NCBI RefSeq assembly: GCF_030363035.1
Contig: NZ_JAUCMN010000007.1
Location: 153,111-217,110 of the forward strand
DNA from: Curtobacterium caseinilyticum
GTDB lineage: Bacteria > Actinomycetota > Actinomycetes > Actinomycetales > Microbacteriaceae
Direction of reading: 5' to 3'
Length of the DNA stretch: 64,000 bases
The stretch's first letter is position 1, and every line of letters starts with the position of its first letter. This document shows positions 7,651-16,458 of the stretch, in pieces. A program made the position numbers and the translations under genes. The notes beneath the pieces were generated by a model that was not told the DNA's origin, made no database searches, and saw nothing but the letters and a program-made list of their open reading frames with translations.

Positions 7651-8640
7651 TCAGCGCTCGACGGCCGGCTCCGGTGCGCCGAGCAGCCGGTCGGTCCATC
7701 GGGCGAGTGCCGCCGTCGCCGTCCGCGACACCGTGGCCCGCGGCACCATGCTCGTGAAGCCGTGGAAGGCACCCGGCCAGACGTGCAGCTCGGCGTCCAC
7801 GCCGGACGCCCACAGGGCCCCCGCGTACGCGACGGTCTCGTCGCGGAACACCTCGGCGCTGCCGCAGTCGATGTACGTGGGCGGGAGCCCGGACAGGTCC
7901 TCCGCCCGCGCCGGTGCGGCGTACCGCGACACGTCCGCGGTGCCGCGTCGGTCACCGAGGTAGGCGCCCCAGCTGAAGTGCATCATCTGCCGGTCGGCGA
8001 TGCCGACCCCGTCGAACTGGTGCGTCGAGACGGTGGCGTCGCGGTCGTCGAGCATCGGTGACACCAGGACCTGCGCGAGCAGCTCGGGCCCCTGACGGTC
8101 GCGGGCGAGCAGGGCGGTGCCGGCGGCGAGTCCACCACCGGCGCTCTGGCCGGCGACGACGATGCGCTCCGGGTCGATGCCGAGTTCGTCGGCGTGCTCC
8201 GCGACCCAGACGAGGCCGGCGTAGCAGTCCTCGACCGGGTAGGGATCGGGGTGCTCGGGCGCGAGGCGGTAGTCCACGCTGATGAGCACGACGTCGTGGT
8301 CGAGCAGCCAGTCGTCGTACGAGTCGAGGTTGCCGAGGTGGTGGCCCATCACCATGCCGCCGCCGTGGATCGCGTAGACGGCAGCGGTCGTGCCCGTGCG
8401 TCCGGTGCGCTCGATCACGGCCAGGTCGATCGGGTCGCCGAGGTGACCAGGGACGGTGATGCTGCGGCGCTCGTACCCGCGGGAGCGCAGCCGGTCGTCG
8501 AGCTGCTGCTCGGTGACCTCGAGTGCGCGCATGCGGGGCAGGGCGGCCGCGTCGATCGTGAGTGGCCCGCGCGCTGCGATCGCGGCGAGGAAGGCGGCGA
8601 GCTCGGGGTCGAAGGGCGGGCGGGTCGTGGTCTCAGGCAC
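7651..8640 (-). CDS. HSL-family (alpha/beta hydrolase fold-3) esterase/lipase
   Basis: A 329-residue hormone-sensitive-lipase-type esterase with the HGGG oxyanion motif (residues 92-95), SVDYRLAPEHP, nucleophile Ser166 in GQSAGGG, an acid residue around GSAEVFRDE (Glu where Asp is usual) and His in PGAFHGFTS. Such enzymes hydrolyse short acyl esters in the cytoplasm. The GTG start overlaps the end of the upstream efflux gene by 8 bases and has AGGAG upstream, so the pair forms an operon. An export pump translated together with an esterase suggests detoxification of an ester compound; this is inference. Confidence 0.9.
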   Translation of the reverse strand: MPETTTRPPFDPELAAFLAAIAARGPLTIDAAALPRMRALEVTEQQLDDRLRSRGYERRSITVPGHLGDPIDLAVIERTGRTGTTAAVYAIHGGGMVMGHHLGNLDSYDDWLLDHDVVLISVDYRLAPEHPDPYPVEDCYAGLVWVAEHADELGIDPERIVVAGQSAGGGLAAGTALLARDRQGPELLAQVLVSPMLDDRDATVSTHQFDGVGIADRQMMHFSWGAYLGDRRGTADVSRYAAPARAEDLSGLPPTYIDCGSAEVFRDETVAYAGALWASGVDAELHVWPGAFHGFTSMVPRATVSRTATAALARWTDRLLGAPEPAVER

Positions 8641-10144
8641 GGGAGGACTCCTGGGTGGTCGTGGTGGTGGCTGGGGCGGGGGTTCCGGACGAGGCCGGGT
8701 CGGACGGTCGGGAGCCGCTGCGCGCGCGGGCGACACCGATGCCGACGAACAGCGCTGCCACACCGGTCACGAGGACGCCGGCGACCTGGATCGCTCCGAC
8801 GACCGCGGCGGCGTGCGCGGCGGTGGGGTGCGCCGCGGTGACGCTGCCCGGGACGAGGGCGGCGAGGACGGTCCCGGTGGCCGCGATGCCGACCGCCGTG
8901 GCGAGCTCGCTCGCGGTGTCGACCAGCGCGGCACCGATCGAGGTGCGCTCGGCGGGCAGTCCGGCCAGGACGTTGTTGCCGGCGACCGCACCCACGACCC
9001 GCATGCCGGCCGCGACCAGGACGAGGGCGACCGCCACGGCGGGGTAGCCCGTCCGGCCGAGCACGGTGAAGACCGCGAGCCCGACGACGACCGCCGCGGC
9101 GCTGGTCCACGCGGCTCGCTCGACGCCGACGCGGTGGACGAACGGTCCGACGAACCGGCCACTCGCGAGGAGCACCACGACCTGCGGCAGGGTGCCGATC
9201 GCGGCGAGGGCGGGCGGCCACCCCCAGGCGGACTGCAGCTGCAGGGTCACCATGTACGACAGCCCCGCGGTGGCGAGGCCCGCCGCTGCCTTGTACGCCA
9301 GGCCGCTCGCGACGAGCGGCCGCGCCACCAGGGCGAGATCGAGCATCGGGGAGCGTGCGCTGCGTTCCCGCACGACGAACCCGACGAGTGCGGCGACGGT
9401 CACCGCGGCCGCGGCCCAGGCAGACGACCTGCTGACCGTGACGGCGAGGGTCGGTGTCACGAGCACACCGACCACGACGACCGTGCCGAGGACCGCGCCC
9501 ACGAGGTCGACCGGCTCGCGGTGGAGGTCGGCGGGCCGGTCGGGGCGGACACCCGCCCGGATGCCGACGAGTGCGACCAGGGCGATCGGGGCGTTCGCGA
9601 CGAGGAGCACCTGCCACGGGGCCACGGCCAGGACGAACCCGCTGATCGTCGGACCGACCGCCAGGCCCACGAGCCCCGCGGTCGACACGACCGTCAGGGC
9701 GCGGACCCGCAGGTCGTCGCCCGTGAACAGCCGGAAGGTCAGCGCCATCGAGCCGGGGGTGGTCATCGCCGCGGCGAGCCCCATCAGCGCCCGGACGACG
9801 ACGAGCTGCTCGACGGACGTGACGAGGACGGTCGACGCGCTCACCAGGGCGAGGAGGACCAGGCCGACGAGCATGGTGCGACGACGCCCGAACCGGTCGG
9901 CGACCGACCCGAACAGCAGCATGAGGCCGCCGAACGCGACGGAGTACGCGCCGGAGACCCACTGCAGGGCGGCGGTCGGTGCGGCGAGGTCGCGGCCGAT
10001 CGTCGGCAGCGCCACGGTGAGCACCGAGTTGTCGAGCATCTCGAACAGGAAGACCGCGGACAGGCCGGCGAGGGCGATCCACGCGTCGCGCAGGCGGGTC
10101 GGATCGCCGGTGCTGCGTGGGGAGAGAGGGGATCGGGCGGACAC
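8633..10144 (-). CDS. MFS drug:H+ antiporter, DHA2 (14 TM) family
   Basis: A 503-residue inner-membrane exporter with about 14 hydrophobic segments. The first helix holds FLFEMLDNSVLTVALPTIG, close to DHA2 motif D1; the loop after helix 2 holds GSVADRFGRRR (motif A); helix 5 holds the GPTISG motif C typical of antiporters. The GTG start at 10144 has AAGGAG seven bases upstream. It is coupled to the downstream HSL esterase. Its substrate is unknown. No regulator sits directly next to it. Confidence 0.92.
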   Translation of the reverse strand: MSARSPLSPRSTGDPTRLRDAWIALAGLSAVFLFEMLDNSVLTVALPTIGRDLAAPTAALQWVSGAYSVAFGGLMLLFGSVADRFGRRRTMLVGLVLLALVSASTVLVTSVEQLVVVRALMGLAAAMTTPGSMALTFRLFTGDDLRVRALTVVSTAGLVGLAVGPTISGFVLAVAPWQVLLVANAPIALVALVGIRAGVRPDRPADLHREPVDLVGAVLGTVVVVGVLVTPTLAVTVSRSSAWAAAAVTVAALVGFVVRERSARSPMLDLALVARPLVASGLAYKAAAGLATAGLSYMVTLQLQSAWGWPPALAAIGTLPQVVVLLASGRFVGPFVHRVGVERAAWTSAAAVVVGLAVFTVLGRTGYPAVAVALVLVAAGMRVVGAVAGNNVLAGLPAERTSIGAALVDTASELATAVGIAATGTVLAALVPGSVTAAHPTAAHAAAVVGAIQVAGVLVTGVAALFVGIGVARARSGSRPSDPASSGTPAPATTTTTQESSRA

Positions 10145-10307
10145 GGGCGCACTCCTTCGATGAAGAAGTGGCGACTCCCGTGAGACGCGTGCTCGCTGTC
10201 GGCCACCGGGGTGGCGCGACGTTTTTCCCTCTGGTCAGCACGGTAGCGCCCAGGGCCCGATCGCGCCAGCCCACGGCCGGACGGCCGCCGTCAGGGGCGG
10301 TGCGTGG

Positions 10308-10847
10308 TCACCCGTAGCCCTGGTCGTACAGCCGCCAGCCGTCCGCGGTGTGGCGGAAGCAGAACTCCCACCCGGGCAGCACGCCGGGGTCGTCGCCGGA
10401 CATGTTCGTCTGGGTCACGTCGACGGGGATGCACTCCTCGGCGACCCCGCCGCGCTCGTCGGCGGGGATCCGCTCGGCGGCGCGGACGTTCCGGTAGGCG
10501 AGCAGGTCCGGGTGGTCGTCCCACCAGGACGTCGGCTGCCGGTGACCGCACCAGGCGGCATCCGGCGTCGTCGGGGCGTCAGCCGCGGTCAGGGCCTCGG
10601 TGAGCGCGCAGTCGTGTGCCACGGCCGCGCGCAGGTACACGCGCAGGACCTGCTCCGACGAGGCGCTCGCCGGTGGGAGTCGCCGGGCGGTGGCTGCGGA
10701 ATGCGCGTGGTCGACCAGGACCGCGGCGCCGCCGGCCACCAGGACAGCTCCCACGACGACCGCGGCGGCGACGGCCCACCGTCGACGCCCGGGACCACTG
10801 GTCGTACCCGTGGTGCCTCCTTCGACAGCGGTCGGATTCCCCTCCAC
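10308..10847 (-). CDS. Membrane-anchored hypothetical protein with four extracytoplasmic cysteines
   Basis: About 179 residues from a GTG start whose position is uncertain (no clear ribosome site; GAAGGAGG lies inside the frame). One strongly hydrophobic segment follows RRRWAVAAAVVVG (about residues 22-45), with the remainder outside the membrane. The outer part has four Cys (HDCAL, AWCGH, EECIP, EFCFR), which could form two disulfides, and a helix-rich start resembling nuclear-transport-factor-like extracytoplasmic domains. No family is recognised. It lies alone, downstream of the sugar oxidoreductase operon and a hairpin element. Confidence 0.6.
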   Translation of the reverse strand: MEGNPTAVEGGTTGTTSGPGRRRWAVAAAVVVGAVLVAGGAAVLVDHAHSAATARRLPPASASSEQVLRVYLRAAVAHDCALTEALTAADAPTTPDAAWCGHRQPTSWWDDHPDLLAYRNVRAAERIPADERGGVAEECIPVDVTQTNMSGDDPGVLPGWEFCFRHTADGWRLYDQGYG

Positions 10848-10928
10848 CCGCGACGATCGCACGGCAGCGGGCGCCGGGCATCCGACCACAGGACGAACCC
10901 TGGGTGGCCGACCGGCCGGACCGCGGAA

Positions 10929-10970
10929 GGACGGGAGGCGCGGTGCCAGCTGGCACCGCGCCTCCCGTCC
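10929..10970. repeat. Hairpin element, GGACGGGAGGC family, copy 2
   Basis: Perfect 20-bp stem, 10929-10948 with 10951-10970, with almost no loop. It lies 16 bases beyond the stop of the minus-strand Gfo/Idh/MocA gene. Outer arm GGACGGGAGGCGCGG as in copies 3 and 7. Confidence 0.8.
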
Positions 10971-10986
10971 GGAACCGTGTGGCGGA

Positions 10987-12102
10987 CTACGCGTCCACGC
11001 CCGCCGAGAGCACGGCGGCAGCCGGGTCGAAGTCCTCCGGCAGCGGCTCGGGCCGCTCGACGGTCGACTCGATCGTGACGGCCTGGCCCGACTCGGCCGC
11101 GTCGCGGATGCCGAGCAGCACGTCGAGGACGTGGAGTGCGACCGCGCCGGACGCCCGCTCGGGACGGTCCTCGGCGATGGCGCGCGCCAGGTCGACGACG
11201 CCGGTCCCGCGTCCCCAGGTGGAACCGACGGCCTCGAGCGTCTCAGGCTCGTCCTGGCCGTAGCGCCAGAGCTGCGACGAGCCCTCGAAGGTGTTCGGGT
11301 CCGGCAGTGAGATCGTGCCGAGCGTGCCGTTGATCTCGACGAAGCCCATGCGCGGCAGGGCGTGCTGGAACGAGAACGTCGACTGGGCGGACTGCCCGCC
11401 GGCGAACTCGATGAGCGCGGCGTGGTGCGTGGGGACCTCGACCGGGAAGGTCTCGCCGGCGCGGTCGCCCGAGGCGATGGTGCGTCGGTCGAGCGACTTC
11501 GAGGAGACGGCCTGCACGCGGGACGCCGTGCCGAACGCGTGGACGAGCGTCGTGACGTAGTACGGGCCCATGTCGAACAGCGGGCCGGCACCCTGCGCGA
11601 ACAGGAAGTCCGGGTTCGGGTGCCATGCCTCGGGACCCGGCACGTGGAACAGCGTCGTCGCGGTCAGCGGCTCGCCGATGTCCCCGCGGGCGATGGCCCG
11701 CAGCGCGGTCTGGATGCCGGCACCGAGCACGGTGTCGGGGGCCGTCGCGACGCGGAGGCCCTTCGCCTTCGCCGATGCGAGCACCGCAGCGGCCGACTCG
11801 TGGTCGGTCGCGATCGGCTTCTCGCTCCACACGTGCTTGCCGGCGTCGATGATCTGCTGGTCGACCTCGGCGTGCGCGGCCGGGATCGTCAGGTTGATCA
11901 CGATCGAGACGTCGTCGCGGGCGAGGAGCTCCTCGACGGTACCGGACGCGGCGACGCCGTACGCCTCGGCCTGGGCGGCGGCGCGGTCGAGGAGCACGTC
12001 GGCGACGAAGCGGACCTCGACGTCGGCGAACTTCGTGAGGTTCTCGAGGTACTGGGTGGAGATGTTGCCGGCACCGATGATGCCGACTCCGACGCGGGTC
12101 AC
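10987..12102 (-). CDS. Gfo/Idh/MocA-family oxidoreductase
   Basis: A 371-residue NAD(P)-dependent sugar or cyclitol dehydrogenase. The N-terminal Rossmann fold shows VGVGIIGAGNIS (residues 3-14), then NLTIPAAHAEV and the EKPIA motif (about 95-99, with the conserved Lys); the C-terminal alpha/beta domain has DMGPYYVTTLVHAFG. The GTG start overlaps the stop of the upstream sugar isomerase gene (GTGA), so the two are co-translated. The pair is typical of inositol, xylose-like or glucoside catabolic modules, but the substrate cannot be named. Confidence 0.92.
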   Translation of the reverse strand: MTRVGVGIIGAGNISTQYLENLTKFADVEVRFVADVLLDRAAAQAEAYGVAASGTVEELLARDDVSIVINLTIPAAHAEVDQQIIDAGKHVWSEKPIATDHESAAAVLASAKAKGLRVATAPDTVLGAGIQTALRAIARGDIGEPLTATTLFHVPGPEAWHPNPDFLFAQGAGPLFDMGPYYVTTLVHAFGTASRVQAVSSKSLDRRTIASGDRAGETFPVEVPTHHAALIEFAGGQSAQSTFSFQHALPRMGFVEINGTLGTISLPDPNTFEGSSQLWRYGQDEPETLEAVGSTWGRGTGVVDLARAIAEDRPERASGAVALHVLDVLLGIRDAAESGQAVTIESTVERPEPLPEDFDPAAAVLSAGVDA

Positions 12103-12899
12103 TTGTCGTTCGCCTTCAGCCACTCGAGGGACTCGGTGATGCCCTGGAAGACGTCGCCCGAGTACGCGTCGAACTCGACGACGCGGATGGCCTGCGGCGC
12201 GGCGGCGAGGATGCCGGGGACGTTCACGTCGCCCTGGCCGGCGGGCGTTTGGTTCTCGAAGGCGCGCTGGAGCGCCTCGGGCACGACGAGCGCGCTCTCG
12301 GACGAGGGCAGCGCGGTGAGGATGTCGCCGTCCACCTTGCCGTCCTTGACGTGGATCGCGACGACGCGGTCGCCGAGTGCGCGGAGGACGGCCGGGGCGT
12401 CGGCGCCGCCGACGGTCGCCCAGAAGGTGTCGACCTCGAGCACGGTCTCCGGCGAGAGCTGCTCGACGAACAGGTCGTAGACGGTGCGACCGTCGACCTT
12501 GTTGGTGAACTCCCACTGGTGGTTGTGGTAGCCGAACTGCAGGCCCCGGGCGCTGGCCTCGGCGGTGAGCTCGTTCACGCGCTCGGCGATCTTCGCGACG
12601 TCGTCGGCGGTCTGCCAGCGGTCGGTCGGGATGAACGGGTCGATGACGGTCTGGATGCCGAGGCGCTCCGCGGCGTCCCAGATCGGTGCGGTGTCCTCGG
12701 CGTCGATCACGGCGACGTGGCCCGACGGAGCCTTCAGGCCGGTGGCGGCGAATGCCTTCTCGAGGTCGGCGGCGCGCTCGACGAACGCGTACGGCTCGAC
12801 GTTCTCGTAGCCGATCTCGCGCACCCGGGCGATGGCCTTGTCGAGGTCGTCGGCGATGGCGTCGCGCAGCGAGTACAGCTGCACAGAGGTGGTGGGCAT
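12099..12899 (-). CDS. Sugar phosphate isomerase/epimerase (xylose isomerase-like TIM barrel)
   Basis: A 266-residue single-domain TIM barrel of the AP-endonuclease-2/xylose-isomerase superfamily. Metal ligands are suggested by Glu in GYENVEPY, GYHNHQWEF, the Glu-Asp of VLEVDTFW, His in AIHVKDGK and Glu in VVEFDAYSGD. GAAGGAG lies before the ATG. It is the first gene of a two-gene operon with the Gfo/Idh/MocA dehydrogenase, so isomerisation and oxidation of the same sugar derivative is likely. An inverted repeat at 12986-13010 may be its operator. Confidence 0.9.
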   Translation of the reverse strand: MPTTSVQLYSLRDAIADDLDKAIARVREIGYENVEPYAFVERAADLEKAFAATGLKAPSGHVAVIDAEDTAPIWDAAERLGIQTVIDPFIPTDRWQTADDVAKIAERVNELTAEASARGLQFGYHNHQWEFTNKVDGRTVYDLFVEQLSPETVLEVDTFWATVGGADAPAVLRALGDRVVAIHVKDGKVDGDILTALPSSESALVVPEALQRAFENQTPAGQGDVNVPGILAAAPQAIRVVEFDAYSGDVFQGITESLEWLKANDK

Positions 12900-12985
12900 G
12901 GCAGAGGGCTCCTTCGGTCCTGTCAGGTTGTCGGGGCCCGTCGAGGATCGATGCTCCCCGGCGAGATCGAGACCGACGCTACCCC

Positions 12986-13010
12986 AAAAACCACCCGCTG
13001 TGTAGTTTTT
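12986..13010. promoter_or_regulatory. Candidate operator of the sugar isomerase/dehydrogenase operon
   Basis: AAAAACCAC-N7-GTAGTTTTT, a 9-base inverted repeat with one mismatch, AT-rich in a GC-rich background, about 90 bases upstream of the isomerase start. It lies between two minus-strand genes. The protein that would bind it is not in the neighbourhood. Confidence 0.5.
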
Positions 13011-13075
13011 ACTGCCGACCTGCCCGGCGGAACCCGCGGGTCAGCTGGTGCGCCGACCGACCCGCGAGTTCGTCG

Positions 13076-13459
13076 TCAGCTTCCGGTGCAGGTGTACTTC
13101 GTCGAGCCGGCCGCGATCCACTGCTTCAGCCCGACGTCGTACGTGGACATGTTGCCCGTGTAGCTCCATCGGTACGCCGCTCCGCCGGACGCGGGGAACT
13201 TCTTGCGGTCCTTGTTGTAGAACCAGACCATCATCGTCAGGACGCCGTACTTGGTCTGCACGGCGTTGCGGTTGCTGCAGGTCGGCATCAGGTCACCACT
13301 CGCGGCGTGCGCCGGTTCCGGAGCGGCGGTCACGGCGGTCCCGACGAGGAGTGCCGCTCCGAGTGTGAGCGCCACGCGCTGCGTGAGTCGCCGCGCCTTC
13401 CGACGCGGCGCGCGCGTCTCGACCGGCGAGGGGCTGAGTGCTTCTTCAGTGTGGAGCAT
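13076..13459 (-). CDS. Small secreted hypothetical protein
   Basis: A 127-residue exported protein: a basic N-region (RRKARRLTQR), a hydrophobic core (VALTLGAALLVGTAV) and a probable signal peptidase site after AHA near residue 52. The mature part of about 75 residues has two Cys (PTCSNR and YTCTGS), possibly one disulfide, and is rich in Tyr, Trp and Lys (VWFYNKDRKKFP, YRWSYTGN). No family is recognised. The region just upstream has CAGAGT six bases before the ATG, a leaderless pattern. Confidence 0.7.
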   Translation of the reverse strand: MLHTEEALSPSPVETRAPRRKARRLTQRVALTLGAALLVGTAVTAAPEPAHAASGDLMPTCSNRNAVQTKYGVLTMMVWFYNKDRKKFPASGGAAYRWSYTGNMSTYDVGLKQWIAAGSTKYTCTGS

Positions 13460-13530
13460 ACCTCGACTCTGGAGTGCCGACGGCTTGGTGTCAAGGGCAA
13501 CACGACGGAGCCGGCACCCTCGTCGGGTGC

Positions 13531-13586
13531 AGGGGACGGACGGGAGGCGCGGTGCGGGGCCGCCCCGCGCCTCCCGTCCGTCCCCT
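13531..13586. repeat. Hairpin element, GGACGGGAGGC family, copy 3
   Basis: Perfect 22-bp stem, 13531-13552 with 13565-13586, and a 12-base loop. Unlike other copies it lies between two divergent gene starts (secreted protein and carboxylesterase), which argues against a simple terminator role. Confidence 0.8.
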
Positions 13587-13609
13587 GGTCACCTCGGTAC
13601 CGTGGGCTG

Positions 13610-14932
13610 GTGCTCCACGCCGCGTCACGCATGTTCGCCACCCCTGCCGGCCCGATCGAGGCGGTCGTCGACGGCGACGTGACCCGCGCACTCGGGATCC
13701 CCTACGCGCAGGCGGCGCGCTTCGCGCCGCCGGTCCCGCAGCCGGTGTCCGCCGAGCCGTTCCGGGCGGACACGCCCGCGCCGGTGCCGCCGCAACCGCG
13801 CGCGCAGTTCGTCGACCAGCTGCTGCCGTCGATGGACCACCTGCAGGTCGACGAGCACTGCCAGCGACTCACGATCACGGTGCCGTCCGACGTCGCGCCC
13901 GGTGAACGACTCCCCGTGATGGTCTGGATCCACGGTGGGTCCTACGTGCTCGGCGGCGGCGACCTGCCGATCCACGACGCCCGAGACCTCGTCACGGAGC
14001 AGCGCGTGGTCGTCGTCGCGGTGACGTACCGGCTCGGCGTGCTGGGGTTCCTCGGCGACGGCGAGACGGTGCCGGCGAACCTCGGGCTCCTCGACCTGCT
14101 CGAGGCGCTGCGCTGGGTGCAGCGGAACATCGCAGCGTTCGGTGGCGACCCGGAGACGGTCACGGTGTTCGGCCAGTCCGCCGGAGGCGACGCGGCGGCG
14201 CACCTCATGATCAGCGAGGGGGCGCGTGGACTGTTCCGACGCGTCATCGTGCAGAGCGCCCCGCTCGGGCTGTCCCGGGGGCGGGCGCGGATGAACCGGG
14301 CGATGGTCCGGGCCGTGGGGGCGGTCACGGCGGACACCCCGCTCGACGACGTCCTCGAGCGGCAGGCCCGAGCCACCTCCGTGGGAGCGCGGTACGGGCT
14401 CGCCGGCGGGATGCCGTTCGGCACCCAGTACGGCTTCGCGCCGCTGCCCGCCGAGCGGGACACGGACCGCGCCTGGCGGTCGGTCGCGCCCGACATCGAC
14501 GTGCTCATCGGGTCCGGTGCGGACGAGACGGCGATGTACGTGCCGCTCGTGCCGGGACTCCGTGCCGCGGCCCGCTGGCGGCTCGTCCGGCCCCTGCTGC
14601 GGTGGCTGCTCGTCCGTCCGCTGAGCGAGGTGATCTACGGCCGTGACGTCCGGCGCTTCGCGGCCCGGCACCGAGCGGCCGGGGGTCGGGCAACCGCCTA
14701 CCGTCTCCTCCGCGGCGCGACGGCGGCACCGACGGGGGCGGTGCACATGAGCGACCTGCCGCTGCTGCTCGGCGGTCGGGAGGCCTGGGCCGGCAGCCGG
14801 TTCGTGCCGGAGCGGGACTGGCCCGAGGTCGAGCGGCGTGGCCGGGCGTTCCGAGCCGTCTGGGCCGAGTTCGCCCGTACCGGCGAGGTGACCGCGCCCG
14901 ACGACGAGACCCTGGTGTTCGCCCGCGGCTGA
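13610..14932 (+). CDS. Carboxylesterase type B
   Basis: A 440-residue esterase of the carboxylesterase/cholinesterase family: GIPYAQAARFAPP near the N-terminus, oxyanion motif WIHGGSYVLG (about 107-116), nucleophile Ser190 in FGQSAGG, and a likely His in AVHMSDLPLL. At 440 residues it is shorter than the usual 480-540. The GTG at 13610 is preferred over the ATG at 13631 because TACCGT lies six bases before it, the leaderless pattern seen at many genes here. There is no signal peptide, so it is cytoplasmic. The following gene is a TetR-like regulator on the same strand. Confidence 0.9.
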   Translation: MLHAASRMFATPAGPIEAVVDGDVTRALGIPYAQAARFAPPVPQPVSAEPFRADTPAPVPPQPRAQFVDQLLPSMDHLQVDEHCQRLTITVPSDVAPGERLPVMVWIHGGSYVLGGGDLPIHDARDLVTEQRVVVVAVTYRLGVLGFLGDGETVPANLGLLDLLEALRWVQRNIAAFGGDPETVTVFGQSAGGDAAAHLMISEGARGLFRRVIVQSAPLGLSRGRARMNRAMVRAVGAVTADTPLDDVLERQARATSVGARYGLAGGMPFGTQYGFAPLPAERDTDRAWRSVAPDIDVLIGSGADETAMYVPLVPGLRAAARWRLVRPLLRWLLVRPLSEVIYGRDVRRFAARHRAAGGRATAYRLLRGATAAPTGAVHMSDLPLLLGGREAWAGSRFVPERDWPEVERRGRAFRAVWAEFARTGEVTAPDDETLVFARG

Positions 14933-14953
14933 GCGCGCAGCCACCGTCGCCCC

Positions 14954-14989
14954 CGGACGGGGAGGTCGCGCGGGCGGGGCTCCCGTCCG
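14954..14989. repeat. Hairpin element, GGACGGGAGGC family, copy 4 (degenerate)
   Basis: CGGACGGG at 14954-14961 pairs with CCCGTCCG at 14982-14989, with an imperfect extension (one extra G in the left arm). It lies between the carboxylesterase stop and the TetR-like gene. Confidence 0.5.
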
Positions 14990-15002
14990 CAGAATCGTGC
15001 AC

Positions 15003-15587
15003 ATGCCCGACGCCGACCTCCGTGCCCGCATCGTCTCCGGCGCTGCCGCCGCGTTCCGCGACACGGACTTCCACGCGGTCGGGCCGGACGAGGTCGCGCG
15101 GCACGCCAGCGTGACGGTCGACGAGGTGCGCCGGGTGTTCCCGTCGTGGGAGTTGCTCGTCGTGGCGGTCGTCGACAAGTGGACGAAGGCCGGCCGCGAG
15201 GCGCTCCGTGGCGTCGCCGAGGAGGAGGGGGCGGTCGCGTACCTGCGAGCCCGGCTCGACCGCGGGCAGCGGCAGCCGGCACTCGTGCGGCTCCGGGTCG
15301 CGCTGCTCAGCGCCACCTCGAGCCCCGGCCACGCGGCGTCGGGGTGGTTCCGGCAGCAGTACGCGGTCCTGTTCGAGGACGTCACGCTCGCCCTGGTCCG
15401 TGACGTCGTGGCCGGCCGGGAGTCACGCGGAGCCGCTCCCCGGCACGCTGCCGAGCAGCTCGTCGCCCTGTACGAGGGGCTGCAGCTGCAGGCCCTGCTC
15501 CGCGACGACGCCGACCTGCTCGAGGGGTGGGACCGGGCGGTGGCGCGGATGCGGGCTGGTTGGGCGGCCGCGGCCGTCGCGGTCTGA
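15003..15587 (+). CDS. TetR-family transcriptional regulator (divergent)
   Basis: A 194-residue helical protein with a TetR-like DNA-binding domain at residues 1-55: LRARIVSGAAAAFRDTDFHA, then VGPDEVARHASVTVDEVRRVF as the helix-turn-helix. The rest, about 130 residues, is the ligand domain. A GTG two codons upstream (14997) is an alternative start. It follows the carboxylesterase gene and may control it; this is inference from position. Confidence 0.75.
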   Translation: MPDADLRARIVSGAAAAFRDTDFHAVGPDEVARHASVTVDEVRRVFPSWELLVVAVVDKWTKAGREALRGVAEEEGAVAYLRARLDRGQRQPALVRLRVALLSATSSPGHAASGWFRQQYAVLFEDVTLALVRDVVAGRESRGAAPRHAAEQLVALYEGLQLQALLRDDADLLEGWDRAVARMRAGWAAAAVAV

Positions 15588-15689
15588 GCCGGTCGCCGGC
15601 GGGTGGGTCCCGGTCGCGGCCCGGGTGCGTCCCGGTCGTGCGGCGTGCTGTGCGGACAGGAGGCGCCTGCACCGCTGCGTGCGATCCCG

Positions 15690-16445
15690 TCAGCGGGTCC
15701 GCCGCGTGGTCGTCCGGCGCAGGGTGAGCAGCGCGACGGCGCCCACGACCATCGCGACCGCCACGAGTGCCGGCACCCGGAACGCCAGCGCGGTGACGAC
15801 GACGCCGAGCCCGCCGCCGGTCAGCAGTGCCCGGGCGGCGACCGCCAGCGCGGCGAGGACGACGGCGGCCAGTGCGACGACCGGCACGGTGACCTCGACC
15901 GTCCGGAGCGGTGGCGCCGACCGGACCCGGGCTCGCCGCCACCAGACCGCGGCGGCGGCGAGCAGGGCGAGCAGCCCGAGCACGCTCGAGGCGTCCTGCA
16001 GCAGGAACGGGAGCGGTTCGCCGCCGACGGAGGTGTCGCGGAGCGCCGGCCAGGCCCGCACCACGAACCCGGACTCGTGCGTGAACCCGTCCCACAGCAC
16101 GTGCGTCACGCTCCCGAGCACGCACCCGAGGACCACCGGCAGCACGTCCCGCGGAGCGAGCCGCGGACGGTGCGCCCAGTGCTCCGGCAGGCGACGGCGG
16201 AGCCCCGGCACGACGGGGGTCCAGGCCGGGCGCACCAGGGTCCACCAGACCGCGAGCACCACGAGGGACACGGCGAGGTCGATCGTCAGGACGCCCCACC
16301 ACGAGTGCGCCGCCTCGTACGGCGGCAGGAAGGGCGCGAACAGCACGGCGTCCGGTGCCATCGACCCGACCGCGACGGCGGCCACCGGGACCGGGAGACG
16401 ACGGGCGCCGAGGGCGACGACCGCGTGGCTGACGGTGAAGGGCAC
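15690..16445 (-). CDS. DUF4184 family integral membrane protein
   Basis: A 251-residue polytopic membrane protein with six or seven hydrophobic segments. The N-terminus VPFTVSHAVVALGARRLP and the GSMAPDAVLF segment are the hallmarks of DUF4184, which resembles membrane metal-dependent hydrolases; His in SHAVV, HSWWG and the THVLWDGFTH stretch are the likely conserved polar residues. The GTG at 16445 is chosen because most family members start MPFTxSHA, with GAGGA eight bases before it. It lies 13 bases downstream of the esterase gene, in the same operon. The reaction is unknown. Confidence 0.8.
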   Translation of the reverse strand: MPFTVSHAVVALGARRLPVPVAAVAVGSMAPDAVLFAPFLPPYEAAHSWWGVLTIDLAVSLVVLAVWWTLVRPAWTPVVPGLRRRLPEHWAHRPRLAPRDVLPVVLGCVLGSVTHVLWDGFTHESGFVVRAWPALRDTSVGGEPLPFLLQDASSVLGLLALLAAAAVWWRRARVRSAPPLRTVEVTVPVVALAAVVLAALAVAARALLTGGGLGVVVTALAFRVPALVAVAMVVGAVALLTLRRTTTRRTR

Positions 16446-16458
16446 GGTCACGTCCTCG

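Noticed and set aside
8456..10183. 575-residue plus-strand reading frame
   Set aside because: Antisense to the DHA2 efflux gene; an artefact of high third-position GC, with a low-complexity product.
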